Shown here one piece after another: positions 38,558-47,503 of a stretch of DNA of 64,000 bases. Source of the stretch: Naasia sp. (GTDB lineage Bacteria > Actinomycetota > Actinomycetes > Actinomycetales > Microbacteriaceae). Position numbers and translations under genes: made by a program. Numbering within the stretch: position 1 is the first letter of the stretch; every line of letters starts with the position of its first letter. The notes under the pieces were generated by a model, which worked only from the letters and a program-made list of their open reading frames with translations, was not told the DNA's origin and did not search any database. The DNA lies in assembly GCF_025465545.1 (NCBI RefSeq), contig NZ_JAODMK010000003.1, positions 89,999 through 153,998 on the forward strand, given 5' to 3'.

Positions 38558-39511
38558 TCAGACCGCGCGGCGGCGGCGGAGCACGTCGTTGAGGTCCGTG
38601 ATGCCCGGCGACGTGTCCTCCAGGACACCCATCGCCGCATAGCCGGAGGCGGCGGGACGCTCCCGGGGGATGCGATCGGCGAGGCGCGTTACTCCGGAGT
38701 CGTCCTCCACCGCCCGCAGCGCCTCCTCCGCCTTCACCGCGGCGGCCCGGAGCGCCTCCTCGGCACGGGCGGCAGCGGCACGGATGGACTCCTGCGCCGG
38801 CGTGGGGCCGACCGCGGCCTGCGCCTGCTCCCGCCGGGACAGATACAGCGGCTTGGGCAGCGGAGTCGGAGTCCAGGTGGGGCGCTCCGGCTCGCTGCGC
38901 TCCCAGTCGACGAAGCTCTGCACCGGCTGCGCCACGGACACGGTCTTGTCCACGGCAGAGCTGGCACGCCGTGCTGCGACGACCGTGGCGATGCGCTGAA
39001 GCACCGCGAGGGAGCCGAGCGCCGCGACGCTGGAGCCCGCCACGACGATCCACGCGCCTGCGGTGAGCACCTGCGCCACGCCGAGAACCACGCCCACGCC
39101 GGACACCGCGAGAACCAGCGAGGCGAGCAGTCGGGAGCGGCGAAGCTGCGACGTGGCGAGCGCGGACACGGCGGCGGCCTTCTGCTTCGGCTCGCGGGGC
39201 GCCCGCGCGCTCCGCGAGAGGGCTCGCGACGCGGCCGCCTCTTGAGCTCGGGCGACGGCCTCCGCCTGCCGGGCGGCCTGCTGCAGGGCACGGTGCTGCT
39301 CGGCGACACTGCGTGCGTTCGTCTCGGCGCGCACCTCGGCGGGAACCTCGGCCGTCTCAGCCAGGATCCGCAGAGTCTGCTGCAGCCGCACCGCGTTGCG
39401 CTCGGTCGCCAGGTACTGGCGACGGCGCATCCACGTGGGCATCAGATACACGAGCCACAGCACCGCCGCGAGGGCGATGACGATCCCGCCACCTGCACTC
39501 TCTCCACCCAT
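38558..39511 (-). CDS. Conserved hypothetical membrane protein
   Basis: N-terminal TM VIALAAVLWLVYLMPTWMRRRQY, Ala/Arg-rich coils, two further TMs. Confidence 0.8.
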   Translation of the reverse strand: MGGESAGGGIVIALAAVLWLVYLMPTWMRRRQYLATERNAVRLQQTLRILAETAEVPAEVRAETNARSVAEQHRALQQAARQAEAVARAQEAAASRALSRSARAPREPKQKAAAVSALATSQLRRSRLLASLVLAVSGVGVVLGVAQVLTAGAWIVVAGSSVAALGSLAVLQRIATVVAARRASSAVDKTVSVAQPVQSFVDWERSEPERPTWTPTPLPKPLYLSRREQAQAAVGPTPAQESIRAAAARAEEALRAAAVKAEEALRAVEDDSGVTRLADRIPRERPAASGYAAMGVLEDTSPGITDLNDVLRRRRAV

Positions 39512-39585
39512 GCGCTCACGGTAGGGCTGGACGACCCGCGAACGGGGGATTGGACAGGGCGTGTCCCCGGCGATTCAGCGTGTCA

Positions 39586-40233
39586 TCAGGCCGGGAAGGG
39601 ACGCTCGGCCGCGTCCCGATCGCCGTCCGGGATGAGGGCGGCGTCCGTCGGCACCTTGCCGTCGAGCCAGCGGCGCAGCACACCGGTCGGGATCTCCTCC
39701 GCGACGAGCGCGAAGCAGAAGTGGTCGCGCCAGTCCCCGTTGATGTGGATGAAGCGGCGCCGCAGTCCCTCGTAGCGGAAGCCGAGCTTGGCGACCACCC
39801 TCAGCGACTTGTCGTTCTCCGGACGGATGCAGATCTCCATCCGATGCAGGCCCAGCTGCTGGAAGCAGTAGTCGGTCGCGAGCGCGACCGCAGTGGGCGT
39901 CGCGCCGACGCCCGCGAAGCGCTCGCCGACCCAGTACCCGGTCGACGCCGACGAGGTGGAGCCGTAGGCGATTCCGGACACGTTGAGCTGCCCGGCGAGC
40001 TCGCCGTCGACCTCGATGATGAACGGCAGCCCCTGGCCGGTGCGGGCATTCGACTGCAGGGCACGGATGCTCGCGCGGGTGTCGAAGCTCATCGGCCCGC
40101 GCGGATTGGTGGCCTCCCACTGGCGCAGCCAGCCGCGGTTGTCGAGCAGTTCCCGCTCGAGCGGGCGCGCGTCGCGAAGGCGGATCGGGCGAATGGTGAT
40201 CCGCCCCTCCCGCAGGGTCGGGATGATGGCCAC
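39586..40233 (-). CDS. GNAT N-acetyltransferase (RimJ-like)
   Basis: ITIRPIRLRDARPLERELLDNRGWLRQWEATNP...YWVGERFAGVGATPTAVALATDYCF. Confidence 0.92.
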   Translation of the reverse strand: MAIIPTLREGRITIRPIRLRDARPLERELLDNRGWLRQWEATNPRGPMSFDTRASIRALQSNARTGQGLPFIIEVDGELAGQLNVSGIAYGSTSSASTGYWVGERFAGVGATPTAVALATDYCFQQLGLHRMEICIRPENDKSLRVVAKLGFRYEGLRRRFIHINGDWRDHFCFALVAEEIPTGVLRRWLDGKVPTDAALIPDGDRDAAERPFPA

Positions 40234-40240
40234 GTCGGGG

Positions 40241-41137
40241 CTAATCCTGGAGCGTTCCGACGAACTGCTTCAGCCAGGGCCGGAGCTCGGGGCCGAGGTC
40301 CTCTCGCTCGCTCGCGAGCTGCACGATCGCCTTGATGTAGTCGATCTTGTCGCCGGTGTCGTAGCGCCGGCCACGGAAGACCACGCCGTAGACGCCACCC
40401 GTCCAGTCGGGCGCCACCGCCATCCGCTGCAGCGCGTCGGTCAGCTGGATCTCGCCGCCCTTGCCGGGCTCCGTCTTCTCGAGCACGTCGAACACCTCAG
40501 GGCGCAGCACGTAGCGGCCGATGATGGCGAAGTTCGAGGGCGCGGATTCGGCCGACGGCTTCTCCACTAGCCCGGTGATGCGCACGACGTCCTCGTCGTC
40601 GGTCGCCTCGACCGCCGCGGCGCCATAGAGGTGGATCTGCGACGGGTCGACCTCGAGCAGCGCGACCACGCTCGCGTTGCGCTTCTCCTGCTCCAGGATC
40701 ATCCGCTGCAGGAGCGGGTCCCGGGCGTCGATGAGGTCGTCGCCGAGGAGCACCGCGAACGGCTCGCGCCCGACGTGCATGCGCGCCTGGAGGACCGCGT
40801 GACCGAGGCCCTTCGGGTCGCCCTGGCGGAAGTAGTGGATGTTGGCCATGCCGGTGGACTCGTTGACGCTGCGCAGCTTCGCGAGGTCGCCCTTGGCCTC
40901 GAGGGTCGCCTCGAGTTCGGCCACCCGGTCGAAGTGGTTCTCGAGCGCGTACTTGTTGCGTCCGGTGACCATCAGCAGGTCGGTGAGGCCGGCAGCGACG
41001 GCCTCCTCCACGACGTACTGGATCGCCGGCTTGTCGACGACGGGCAGCATCTCCTTCGGCATGGCCTTGGTGGCCGGAAGGAACCGGGTGCCGAGGCCGG
41101 CCGCAGGAATGACCGCCTTGGTGATGTGGGGAGCCAT
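40241..41137 (-). CDS. galU: UTP-glucose-1-phosphate uridylyltransferase
   Basis: KAVIPAAGLGTRFLPATKAMPKEMLPVVDKPAIQYVVEEAV. Confidence 0.97.
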   Translation of the reverse strand: MAPHITKAVIPAAGLGTRFLPATKAMPKEMLPVVDKPAIQYVVEEAVAAGLTDLLMVTGRNKYALENHFDRVAELEATLEAKGDLAKLRSVNESTGMANIHYFRQGDPKGLGHAVLQARMHVGREPFAVLLGDDLIDARDPLLQRMILEQEKRNASVVALLEVDPSQIHLYGAAAVEATDDEDVVRITGLVEKPSAESAPSNFAIIGRYVLRPEVFDVLEKTEPGKGGEIQLTDALQRMAVAPDWTGGVYGVVFRGRRYDTGDKIDYIKAIVQLASEREDLGPELRPWLKQFVGTLQD

Positions 41138-41176
41138 ATCGCAAGGCTATCGGGCGCTGCGGCCTATGATCGGTGC

Positions 41177-41773
41177 ATGCCGGCCGACCTGGGGCACCAA
41201 AAGAGGGCACTTCGGGCCGAATTGCGGGAGCGCCGGCGCAACCTGACCTCGTCGGAGCGCACCGCCGCCGTCGACGGTCTCACTCGGAACCTGATCGCGC
41301 TCACGGAGTCGCTCGGGGCACGATCCGTCTCCTGCTACCTCTCGGCCACGGATGAGCCCAACACCCGGCCTTTCCTGCGCTGGGCCGACGAGCATTCCGT
41401 GCGCGTTCTGCTGCCGATCTCGAGGCGGGATGGCCTGCTCGACTGGACGGTCGCGACCGGCGACGACGAGGAGGTCGGCGTGTCCGGCATGCCGGAGCCG
41501 GTGGGCGAGCTGCTGGCGCCGACCGCCATCAACGATGTGGACCTGATCCTCGTGCCCGCCGCCTGCGTCGACCAGAGCGGCATGCGGCTCGGCTGGGGCC
41601 GCGGCTACTTCGACAAGACGCTGGGGTCGATGGAGCGGTGCCCTCCGGTGTACGCGGTAGTGTTCGACAGCGAGGTGGTCGACGAGGTGCCGCGAGAGCG
41701 CCACGATCAGCCCGTTAACGGGGCGGTGACGCCGGCGCGGACTCTGCGATTCGCCTCCTCAACCCGGTCCTGA
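41177..41773 (+). CDS. 5-formyltetrahydrofolate cyclo-ligase
   Basis: C-terminal LGWGRGYFDKTL motif; divergent from galU. Confidence 0.93.
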   Translation: MPADLGHQKRALRAELRERRRNLTSSERTAAVDGLTRNLIALTESLGARSVSCYLSATDEPNTRPFLRWADEHSVRVLLPISRRDGLLDWTVATGDDEEVGVSGMPEPVGELLAPTAINDVDLILVPAACVDQSGMRLGWGRGYFDKTLGSMERCPPVYAVVFDSEVVDEVPRERHDQPVNGAVTPARTLRFASSTRS

Positions 41774-41792
41774 CCGCTCGGAGAGCATCGCC

Positions 41793-42263
41793 ATGCCCAC
41801 CTATTCGTACAAGTGCACGAACTGCGGACACGCGTTCGACATCGTCCAGTCCTTCAGCGACTCGACCCTCACCGAGTGCGGAGTGTGCGGGCATTCCACG
41901 CTGCGCAAGATCTTCAGCCCGGTCGGCGTGACCTTCAACGGCTCGGGCTTCTACCGCACCGATTCCCGCGGCAAGGCCGCGTCCGGCGCGTCGGGATCCT
42001 CCGATTCCGGCTCGTCCGGCTCGTCCGACTCGTCGTCATCCGGCTCCAGCGGCTCGTCCGACTCGGGCGGATCGTCGGGTGCGAAGTCGGGCGGCTCTGC
42101 CGAGTCCGGCGGCAAGTCAGGCGGCTCCTCCGACTCCGGCGGCAAGTCCGGCGGCACCGGCGGCAAGTCGGGCGGTACCGGCGGCTCCGGCGGCAAGTCG
42201 GGCGGCAGCTCCCCCGCGTCGGCCGGCGGGGGCTCCTCCGCGGGATCCACGTCCGCCTCGTGA
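41793..42263 (+). CDS. FmdB-family zinc-ribbon protein with long Ser/Gly/Lys-rich tail
   Basis: MPTYSYKCTNCGHAFDIVQSFSDSTLTECGVCGHSTLRKIFSPVGVTFNGSGFYRTD. Confidence 0.94.
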   Translation: MPTYSYKCTNCGHAFDIVQSFSDSTLTECGVCGHSTLRKIFSPVGVTFNGSGFYRTDSRGKAASGASGSSDSGSSGSSDSSSSGSSGSSDSGGSSGAKSGGSAESGGKSGGSSDSGGKSGGTGGKSGGTGGSGGKSGGSSPASAGGGSSAGSTSAS

Positions 42264-42772
42264 CCGACTTCGGCACGGGCGGCGCCCTCAAGGGGTTCAA
42301 GGAGTTCGTCCTCCGCGGCAACGTCATCGACCTCGCGATCGCCGTCGTCATCGGTGCCGCGTTCACCGCGATCGTGAACGCGATCGTGACCGGGATCTTC
42401 AATCCGGCGATCGGTGCGCTGTTCAACGCCGCGACCCTCAACGACGCCCTGGACCTGCGCATCCCCACCACGGGCGGTGGAGTGTCGGTCATCAAGTTCG
42501 GTGTGGCCGTCGCCGCGCTCCTGCAGTTCGTGATCGTGGCCGCGGTCGTCTACTTCGCGCTCGTGCTGCCGATCAACCACCTCAAGAAGGTCGCGTTCGC
42601 GCGCCAGCAGGAGGAGGCTGCGGCGACGCCCGCACACCTCCCGCCGACCGAGGCGGAGCTGCTCGGCGAGATCCGTGACCTGCTCGCCGCCCAGGCCGAC
42701 GCCGGCACTCTCCCGACGACCACGGGCAAGCACGCGGTGATCACTGCGCCGGCGGGGAAGCCCGCGTCCTGA
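42260..42772 (+). CDS. mscL: Large-conductance mechanosensitive channel
   Basis: GFKEFVLRGNVIDLAIAVVIGAAFTAIVNAIVTGI; GTG start overlaps the fmdB stop. Confidence 0.95.
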   Translation: MTDFGTGGALKGFKEFVLRGNVIDLAIAVVIGAAFTAIVNAIVTGIFNPAIGALFNAATLNDALDLRIPTTGGGVSVIKFGVAVAALLQFVIVAAVVYFALVLPINHLKKVAFARQQEEAAATPAHLPPTEAELLGEIRDLLAAQADAGTLPTTTGKHAVITAPAGKPAS

Positions 42773-42833
42773 GCGTCACGGCGCTGGGCCGGTCACTTGC
42801 GCCTCCGGAGAGCTGCCTGAGCAGGCGGCCGGC

Positions 42834-43055
42834 TCAGTAGTGGGGCGGCTTGTCCTGGATCAGCCGCGACTCGCTGTCGTCCTGCCGGTCGCCCCAGGTC
42901 GTCGCGGCGTCCTCGCTGGACAGCTGAACGGGGCCGGCCGCTTGCGGCGTCGGGTCCGATCCCGGGGCGGGAGCGGTGCTCACGCGGCGATGCCTGCGGC
43001 GCGCTCCGGCGCCGCGCTCGGCGCGCCCCGAGTCGGAGCGGAAGGGGTCGGCCAC
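42834..43055 (-). CDS. Small hypothetical protein
   Basis: 73 aa ORF immediately upstream of the end of the large helicase-like gene, same strand. Confidence 0.5.
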   Translation of the reverse strand: MADPFRSDSGRAERGAGARRRHRRVSTAPAPGSDPTPQAAGPVQLSSEDAATTWGDRQDDSESRLIQDKPPHY

Positions 43056-43064
43056 GCCGGAACC

Positions 43065-46000
43065 CTATCCCGCGATGATGGGAATGGCCTCGGTCTGCGG
43101 CGCCAGGTGCCGGGCGCCCAGCGCGACGGCGACGCGGATCGCCACCGCACCCGGGTCCGCGAAGAGCTCGAAGCTGTGCACGCGGAGGTAGTGCCAGCCC
43201 AGACGCTTGAGCACCTCGGGCCGCAGCCGCAGCGCCTCACGCAGGGTGAGCCCGGTCACGGTCGCGTCGGTCTCGATGGCGATCGCGCGCCCCTCGTACG
43301 ACGCGACGAGGCCCAGCTTCCCGCGGTAGCCGAGGGCCGTCTTCAGGCCGAGGGCCTCCAGGCGACGCGACAGGTCGACGAGCATCGCGTCGCTGTCGTC
43401 GGGCAGCGGCACCTCGCTGGTACGGGCCTCCGCCTCGGCGAGCACCTCGCCGAGCGCGACGACGCCGTGCGACATGCGATCGGAGGCGATGTCCTCGGGC
43501 CGGAAGCAGGAGATCACCACGAGTGAGCGGCGCGCCCGCGTGACCGCCGAGGCGAGCAGGCGATCCCCGCCGGGCCGGCCGAGCGGACCGAAGTTGGAGA
43601 GCATCCGGCCGTGCGGGGTTCGGCCGTAGCCGATGGAGAGGATGACGCGGTCGCGGCTGTGGGCGAGCGCCTGCTCGAGCGTGACGACCATGAAGGGCTC
43701 CGCCTGCTCGCGGAGGAAGAAGTCGGTGACCTCGACCCGCTTGGCGACCGCCCGCAGCACGGCAGCCTGCACCCGCACGGCGTGCTTGTGGCTTGCCGTG
43801 ATGACGAGGAGGGACTCCTTGGGCCGGGTGATGGCGTGTTCGAGCACCAGCTCGACGACGCGGGCGACTTCGGCGTCGACGCTCTCCACGCTGCCGCTGT
43901 CCGCGTCGGGCATCCCGTGGCCGTCCTCGACGTAGTCGAGCACCAGGCTGGGACTGCCGAGGAAGGTGCCCGCCCACGGGGTCGAGTCGATCTTGCCGCC
44001 GTAGAAGCGCCGGTTCACCAGCTCGGCGAGGTCCTGTCCGCCGGCGCGGTAGCTGCGGGTGAGCTCGAGGGTGGGCAGCAGCTCGCCCAGCTTGGAGAGG
44101 GCGGAGTCGCCGTGCCGCTCGTCGAGCTCGGCCTGGGTGTGCTCGGGCGCGTAGTCCTCGCTCGTCAGGTCCTGCACCGAGATGCGGAACTCGGACGGGG
44201 TCTGCGTGACGGGGTCGCCGAAGAGGACGGTCTGGCCGGCCCGGCGGATCGAGCCGAGGCTCTCCGCGACGCTCACGGCCCCGGCGTCGAGCAGGAAGAC
44301 GGCGTCGAAGGGGATTCCGTCGGAGATCGCCCAGACGTCGTAGGGCGAAGCGAGCCACACGGGTGCCACGAGGCGGGACAGGTGCGGGGCGTCGCGGTGC
44401 AGGGCGGCCGCGTCCGTCCTGTCGCCGCGGAGCAGCTGCTTGAGCGCCTCGGCCTCCTGCGGCCAGTCGGCGACGCCGATCTTCCACGCCTCGGCCAGGT
44501 TCCACGCCAGCTGCGGCGCGTTGCCGGCGGCGTGGGCCTCGTCGACGAGTCGGAAGTCCGCCTCGAGCCGGTCGAGCACGCGGGTGTTCGCGCCGAGCAG
44601 GGCCTTGTCGCTGGCGAGCATGCGCTCGAGCACCGACGTCCACCAGGTGAGCTCGAGCTCGATCGCGACGCGGTCCTCGGGGACGTGCCGGCGGGCGAGG
44701 TCGTCGAGCAGCGGATCGAGGTCAAGGGAGCGGAGGCTCGTGACGAGCGCGGTGCGCTCCTGCAGGTTCTGCAGCACCTCGGAGTCCGCGGCGAGGCCCG
44801 CCAGGGTCCGCTGCAGCTCCGCGATCGGCAGGTTGCTCAGCGCGCCAGGTGACGCCGTGAGGCCGAGCGGCTCGTCGAGGGTCGCGAGGTCGGCGGAGAT
44901 GCGCTGGTACGCGACCTGCACGTCGCCGATTCCGACGGGCACGTCGGGGGTGATGCCGGAGGTGACGAAGCGCTGGTACATCACGCGCTGCTGCTGGATC
45001 CGGATGAGCGCGTCGTGCAGGTCGGCCACGTGCACGCCGGGTCGCACGTACTCCTTGGCGAGCTTGCGCAGGCGCCGCCGATTGCCGCCGCTCATCGCCT
45101 CGGCCTCACGACGCGGGCCGGTCGCCGCGATGAGCTCGCCGAGGGAGCGGTCGAACACCACCGGCAGGAACCGGTCGAGCGTCTCCCGGATGTCGAGCAG
45201 GAGGCGGAGGTAGATGCCCAGCTCGGCGATGCTCTCGAAGGGCCGGAGGCGGGTCTTGCCGACCAGCTCGTTCGCGCGCTGGAGCAGGCGCGGCACCTCG
45301 GTGCTCGACAGGCGCCGGGCCAGGGCGTGCGCGTTGACCGCCGCGGACGACGTGGCGAAGGACGCCCCGTACCAGGGCGAGTCGCCGGGACCGTAGCGGA
45401 ACTCCCCCAGCGCCGCGGCCCGCACCAGCGTCTGCGCCGCCGAGGCCCGATCATTGGCGAGCGCCTCGATGGCGCGGTCGGTGAGCCGGGACGTGGTCTG
45501 CGGCGGGTCGGGCAGCAGCGACAGCCGGGCGAGCTCGCCGAGCGCGTCGAGGGCGGAGACGCCGAGCACGGGGTCCCGGCGGGCCAGCGCCTCCCGGTAG
45601 TCGAGCAGCACCGAGCGGAGCCGCACGAGCGCATCGTCGACGTCGGCGGTGTTCTTCTGCGCCGCCTTCTCGTTGCGGCTGATCGCCTGGATCACGTCTC
45701 GCCGGGCGCTCCGGGGTGAGATCGCGATGCCGGGCAGGCCGGTCTCCACGAGCCGCGCGGCGACCGCGGCGAGCGTGGCGTGACGCGGGCTGACGACGAG
45801 CACCCGCTTGTGCTGGGCGACGAGGGCGCCGAGCGCGTTGACGATGGTCTGGGTTCCGCCGGTGCCGGGCAGGGTCTTGACCACGACCGAGTTGCCGGCG
45901 GCGATCTGCGAGACGACGAACTCCTGCTCGGGGTCGGCGTCGAGGAGGAGGGTGTCGCTGGAGGGCGGCCGCTCGTCCTGCGAGACCGGCTCTGCCGGCG

Positions 46001-46865
46001 TGTAGCGCTCCCCGATGGTCCAGCGGGCGTTGGGGTTGCCGGCCAGAGCGTCGATCACCGGGTGGTCGAGCTTCTCGATGTCGGTGAGCATCCGCGGCGC
46101 CACATCGGCGAAGGAGCTGGCGACGAGCCGCGGGTGCACGGAGAACCAGGCGAGGTGCGAGGTGAGCCCGCGGAGGCGGTCGATCGCGGCCTGCGGCTTG
46201 AAGGTGTTGCCGGTGCCGGCGAGCGCGACGAACGCGTCGGGGTCGAGGGTCACCTGGTACTGCTCGTGCAGTGCCCGTGCGAGTGCCGGGTTGAGGAAGG
46301 GCGCGCCCTTGAGCCGCAGCTCGAAGTCGCGGCCGTAGCGGCGCAGCGCGAGCGGGCGCAGCAGCAGCGGCGCCCGGTACTCCTTCTTCTCGAACTTCCA
46401 CTCGGCGATGCCGATGGCGAGATGAATGGAGTCGATTCCGCGGGTGGAGCTGAGCTCGACACCCTTGGCCGTCATGTTGGAGGCCGCGATGCTGGCGCTG
46501 CGGAAGGCGAGATCATCGCGGATCAGGCTGGACAGCAGCGTGGTCTTGCCGGTGATGAACTGCGCGAGCCCGCCCGGATGGGTGGTGCCGAGTTCGATGC
46601 GCGTGCGGGGCGAGTCGACGAAGTGCAGCAGCGGCGACGGGCCGCCGAGCTCCGCGAGCTCGTCGCGCCACTTCTGCCACTGCGGCTCCGCGACGTTGAC
46701 GGGCGTGACGCGAGGATCCCCCACGCTGATCGCGTCGGGACTGATCGCCGCCGAGGTCGCAACCTGCACCGCGGATTCGGAGTAGAGCTCCTCGTCCTCA
46801 TGCCTTCTGCCCAGCCGCGCCACGCTCGCAACTGTAGGTGGCACGCCCTCGGAAACGCCGGACAT
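43065..46865 (-). CDS. DNA2/NAM7-like SF1 helicase plus C-terminal nuclease-like domain (DUF4011-type architecture), catalytic motifs apparently degenerate
   Basis: 1266 aa; VVVKTLPGTGGTQT (degenerate Walker A), LLDAGAVS (degenerate Walker B), GDPVTQTP, SIGYGRTPHGRMLSNFGPLGRPGGDRLLASAVTRARRSLVVIS. Confidence 0.8.
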   Translation of the reverse strand: MSGVSEGVPPTVASVARLGRRHEDEELYSESAVQVATSAAISPDAISVGDPRVTPVNVAEPQWQKWRDELAELGGPSPLLHFVDSPRTRIELGTTHPGGLAQFITGKTTLLSSLIRDDLAFRSASIAASNMTAKGVELSSTRGIDSIHLAIGIAEWKFEKKEYRAPLLLRPLALRRYGRDFELRLKGAPFLNPALARALHEQYQVTLDPDAFVALAGTGNTFKPQAAIDRLRGLTSHLAWFSVHPRLVASSFADVAPRMLTDIEKLDHPVIDALAGNPNARWTIGERYTPAEPVSQDERPPSSDTLLLDADPEQEFVVSQIAAGNSVVVKTLPGTGGTQTIVNALGALVAQHKRVLVVSPRHATLAAVAARLVETGLPGIAISPRSARRDVIQAISRNEKAAQKNTADVDDALVRLRSVLLDYREALARRDPVLGVSALDALGELARLSLLPDPPQTTSRLTDRAIEALANDRASAAQTLVRAAALGEFRYGPGDSPWYGASFATSSAAVNAHALARRLSSTEVPRLLQRANELVGKTRLRPFESIAELGIYLRLLLDIRETLDRFLPVVFDRSLGELIAATGPRREAEAMSGGNRRRLRKLAKEYVRPGVHVADLHDALIRIQQQRVMYQRFVTSGITPDVPVGIGDVQVAYQRISADLATLDEPLGLTASPGALSNLPIAELQRTLAGLAADSEVLQNLQERTALVTSLRSLDLDPLLDDLARRHVPEDRVAIELELTWWTSVLERMLASDKALLGANTRVLDRLEADFRLVDEAHAAGNAPQLAWNLAEAWKIGVADWPQEAEALKQLLRGDRTDAAALHRDAPHLSRLVAPVWLASPYDVWAISDGIPFDAVFLLDAGAVSVAESLGSIRRAGQTVLFGDPVTQTPSEFRISVQDLTSEDYAPEHTQAELDERHGDSALSKLGELLPTLELTRSYRAGGQDLAELVNRRFYGGKIDSTPWAGTFLGSPSLVLDYVEDGHGMPDADSGSVESVDAEVARVVELVLEHAITRPKESLLVITASHKHAVRVQAAVLRAVAKRVEVTDFFLREQAEPFMVVTLEQALAHSRDRVILSIGYGRTPHGRMLSNFGPLGRPGGDRLLASAVTRARRSLVVISCFRPEDIASDRMSHGVVALGEVLAEAEARTSEVPLPDDSDAMLVDLSRRLEALGLKTALGYRGKLGLVASYEGRAIAIETDATVTGLTLREALRLRPEVLKRLGWHYLRVHSFELFADPGAVAIRVAVALGARHLAPQTEAIPIIAG

Positions 46866-47007
46866 TCGGCGAGTTTCACCAACCCCGGATTGGGGGTGTG
46901 TCGCCTTCTGGTTCGCGAGGGACGTCTCCTATCAAACGAGCACTCCGGCCAGCCACTCCCCCGCAGCGATCCGGCTCTTCGACCCCCACGTTACGATGGG
47001 CTCGCCA

Positions 47008-47079
47008 GCCTCTGTAGCTCAATGGAAGAGCAGTTCCGTCCTAAGGAAACGGTTGGGGGTTCGAGTCCCTCCAGGGGCA
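47008..47079 (+). tRNA. tRNA-Arg(CCT)
   Basis: GCCTCTG/CAGGGGC acceptor stem, anticodon loop GTCCTAA, T-loop TTCGAGT; one G-A mismatch at 27-43. Confidence 0.92.
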
Positions 47080-47157
47080 CATAGTCGGGATGGCCGCCCT
47101 TGGGCGGGCGGCCCGGCTATCTGCATGTGGAGGATCCAGCAGCCTCTCGCGGGGTGG

Positions 47158-47203
47158 GCCCCTGGCGCACGCTTGCGCCAGGGATCGAGTCCCTCCAGGG
47201 GCA
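47158..47203 (+). ncRNA. tRNA-minihelix-like unit 1
   Basis: GCCCCTG | GCGCA-CGCT-TGCGC | CAGGG-ATCGAGT-CCCTC | CAGGGGC | A. Confidence 0.5.
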
Positions 47204-47281
47204 CATCGCTTGATCGGCCGCCTCCTGGCGGGTGATCAAGCGATCTGTCGTTGGAGGATCGAGAAGCCTCTCGCGGGGTGG

Positions 47282-47327
47282 GCCCCTGGCGCATGCTTGC
47301 GCCAGGGTTCGAGTCCCTCCAGGGGCA
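47282..47327 (+). ncRNA. tRNA-minihelix-like unit 2
   Basis: GCCCCTG | GCGCA-TGCT-TGCGC | CAGGG-TTCGAGT-CCCTC | CAGGGGC | A. Confidence 0.5.
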
Positions 47328-47503
47328 CATAGTCGGGATGGCCGCCCTTGGGCGGGCGGCCCGGCTATCTGCAGGTGGAGGATCCAGCAGCCGCTCGCGG
47401 TCATCCTCGCGACGCTCCCCGATCGCCGGCGTGCTCCTCGGAGAGCCGCCTGCCATCGATGCCGCTTCCCCTCGATGCATCGAGACCGATGGCATTGACG
47501 CTT

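Larger units (their letters stand above)
47057..47398 (+). repeat. 124-bp tandem repeat reiterating the tRNA-Arg 3' end (about 2.6 units)
   Basis: TCGAGTCCCTCCAGGGGCAC ends at 47080, 47204 and 47328, exactly 124 bp apart. The partial third unit ends near 47398. Confidence 0.95.

Noticed and set aside
41951-42733. Minus-strand ORF rich in PPDLPPEPP opposite fmdB
   Set aside because: Antisense readout of the GGC/TCC repeats encoding the FmdB tail.
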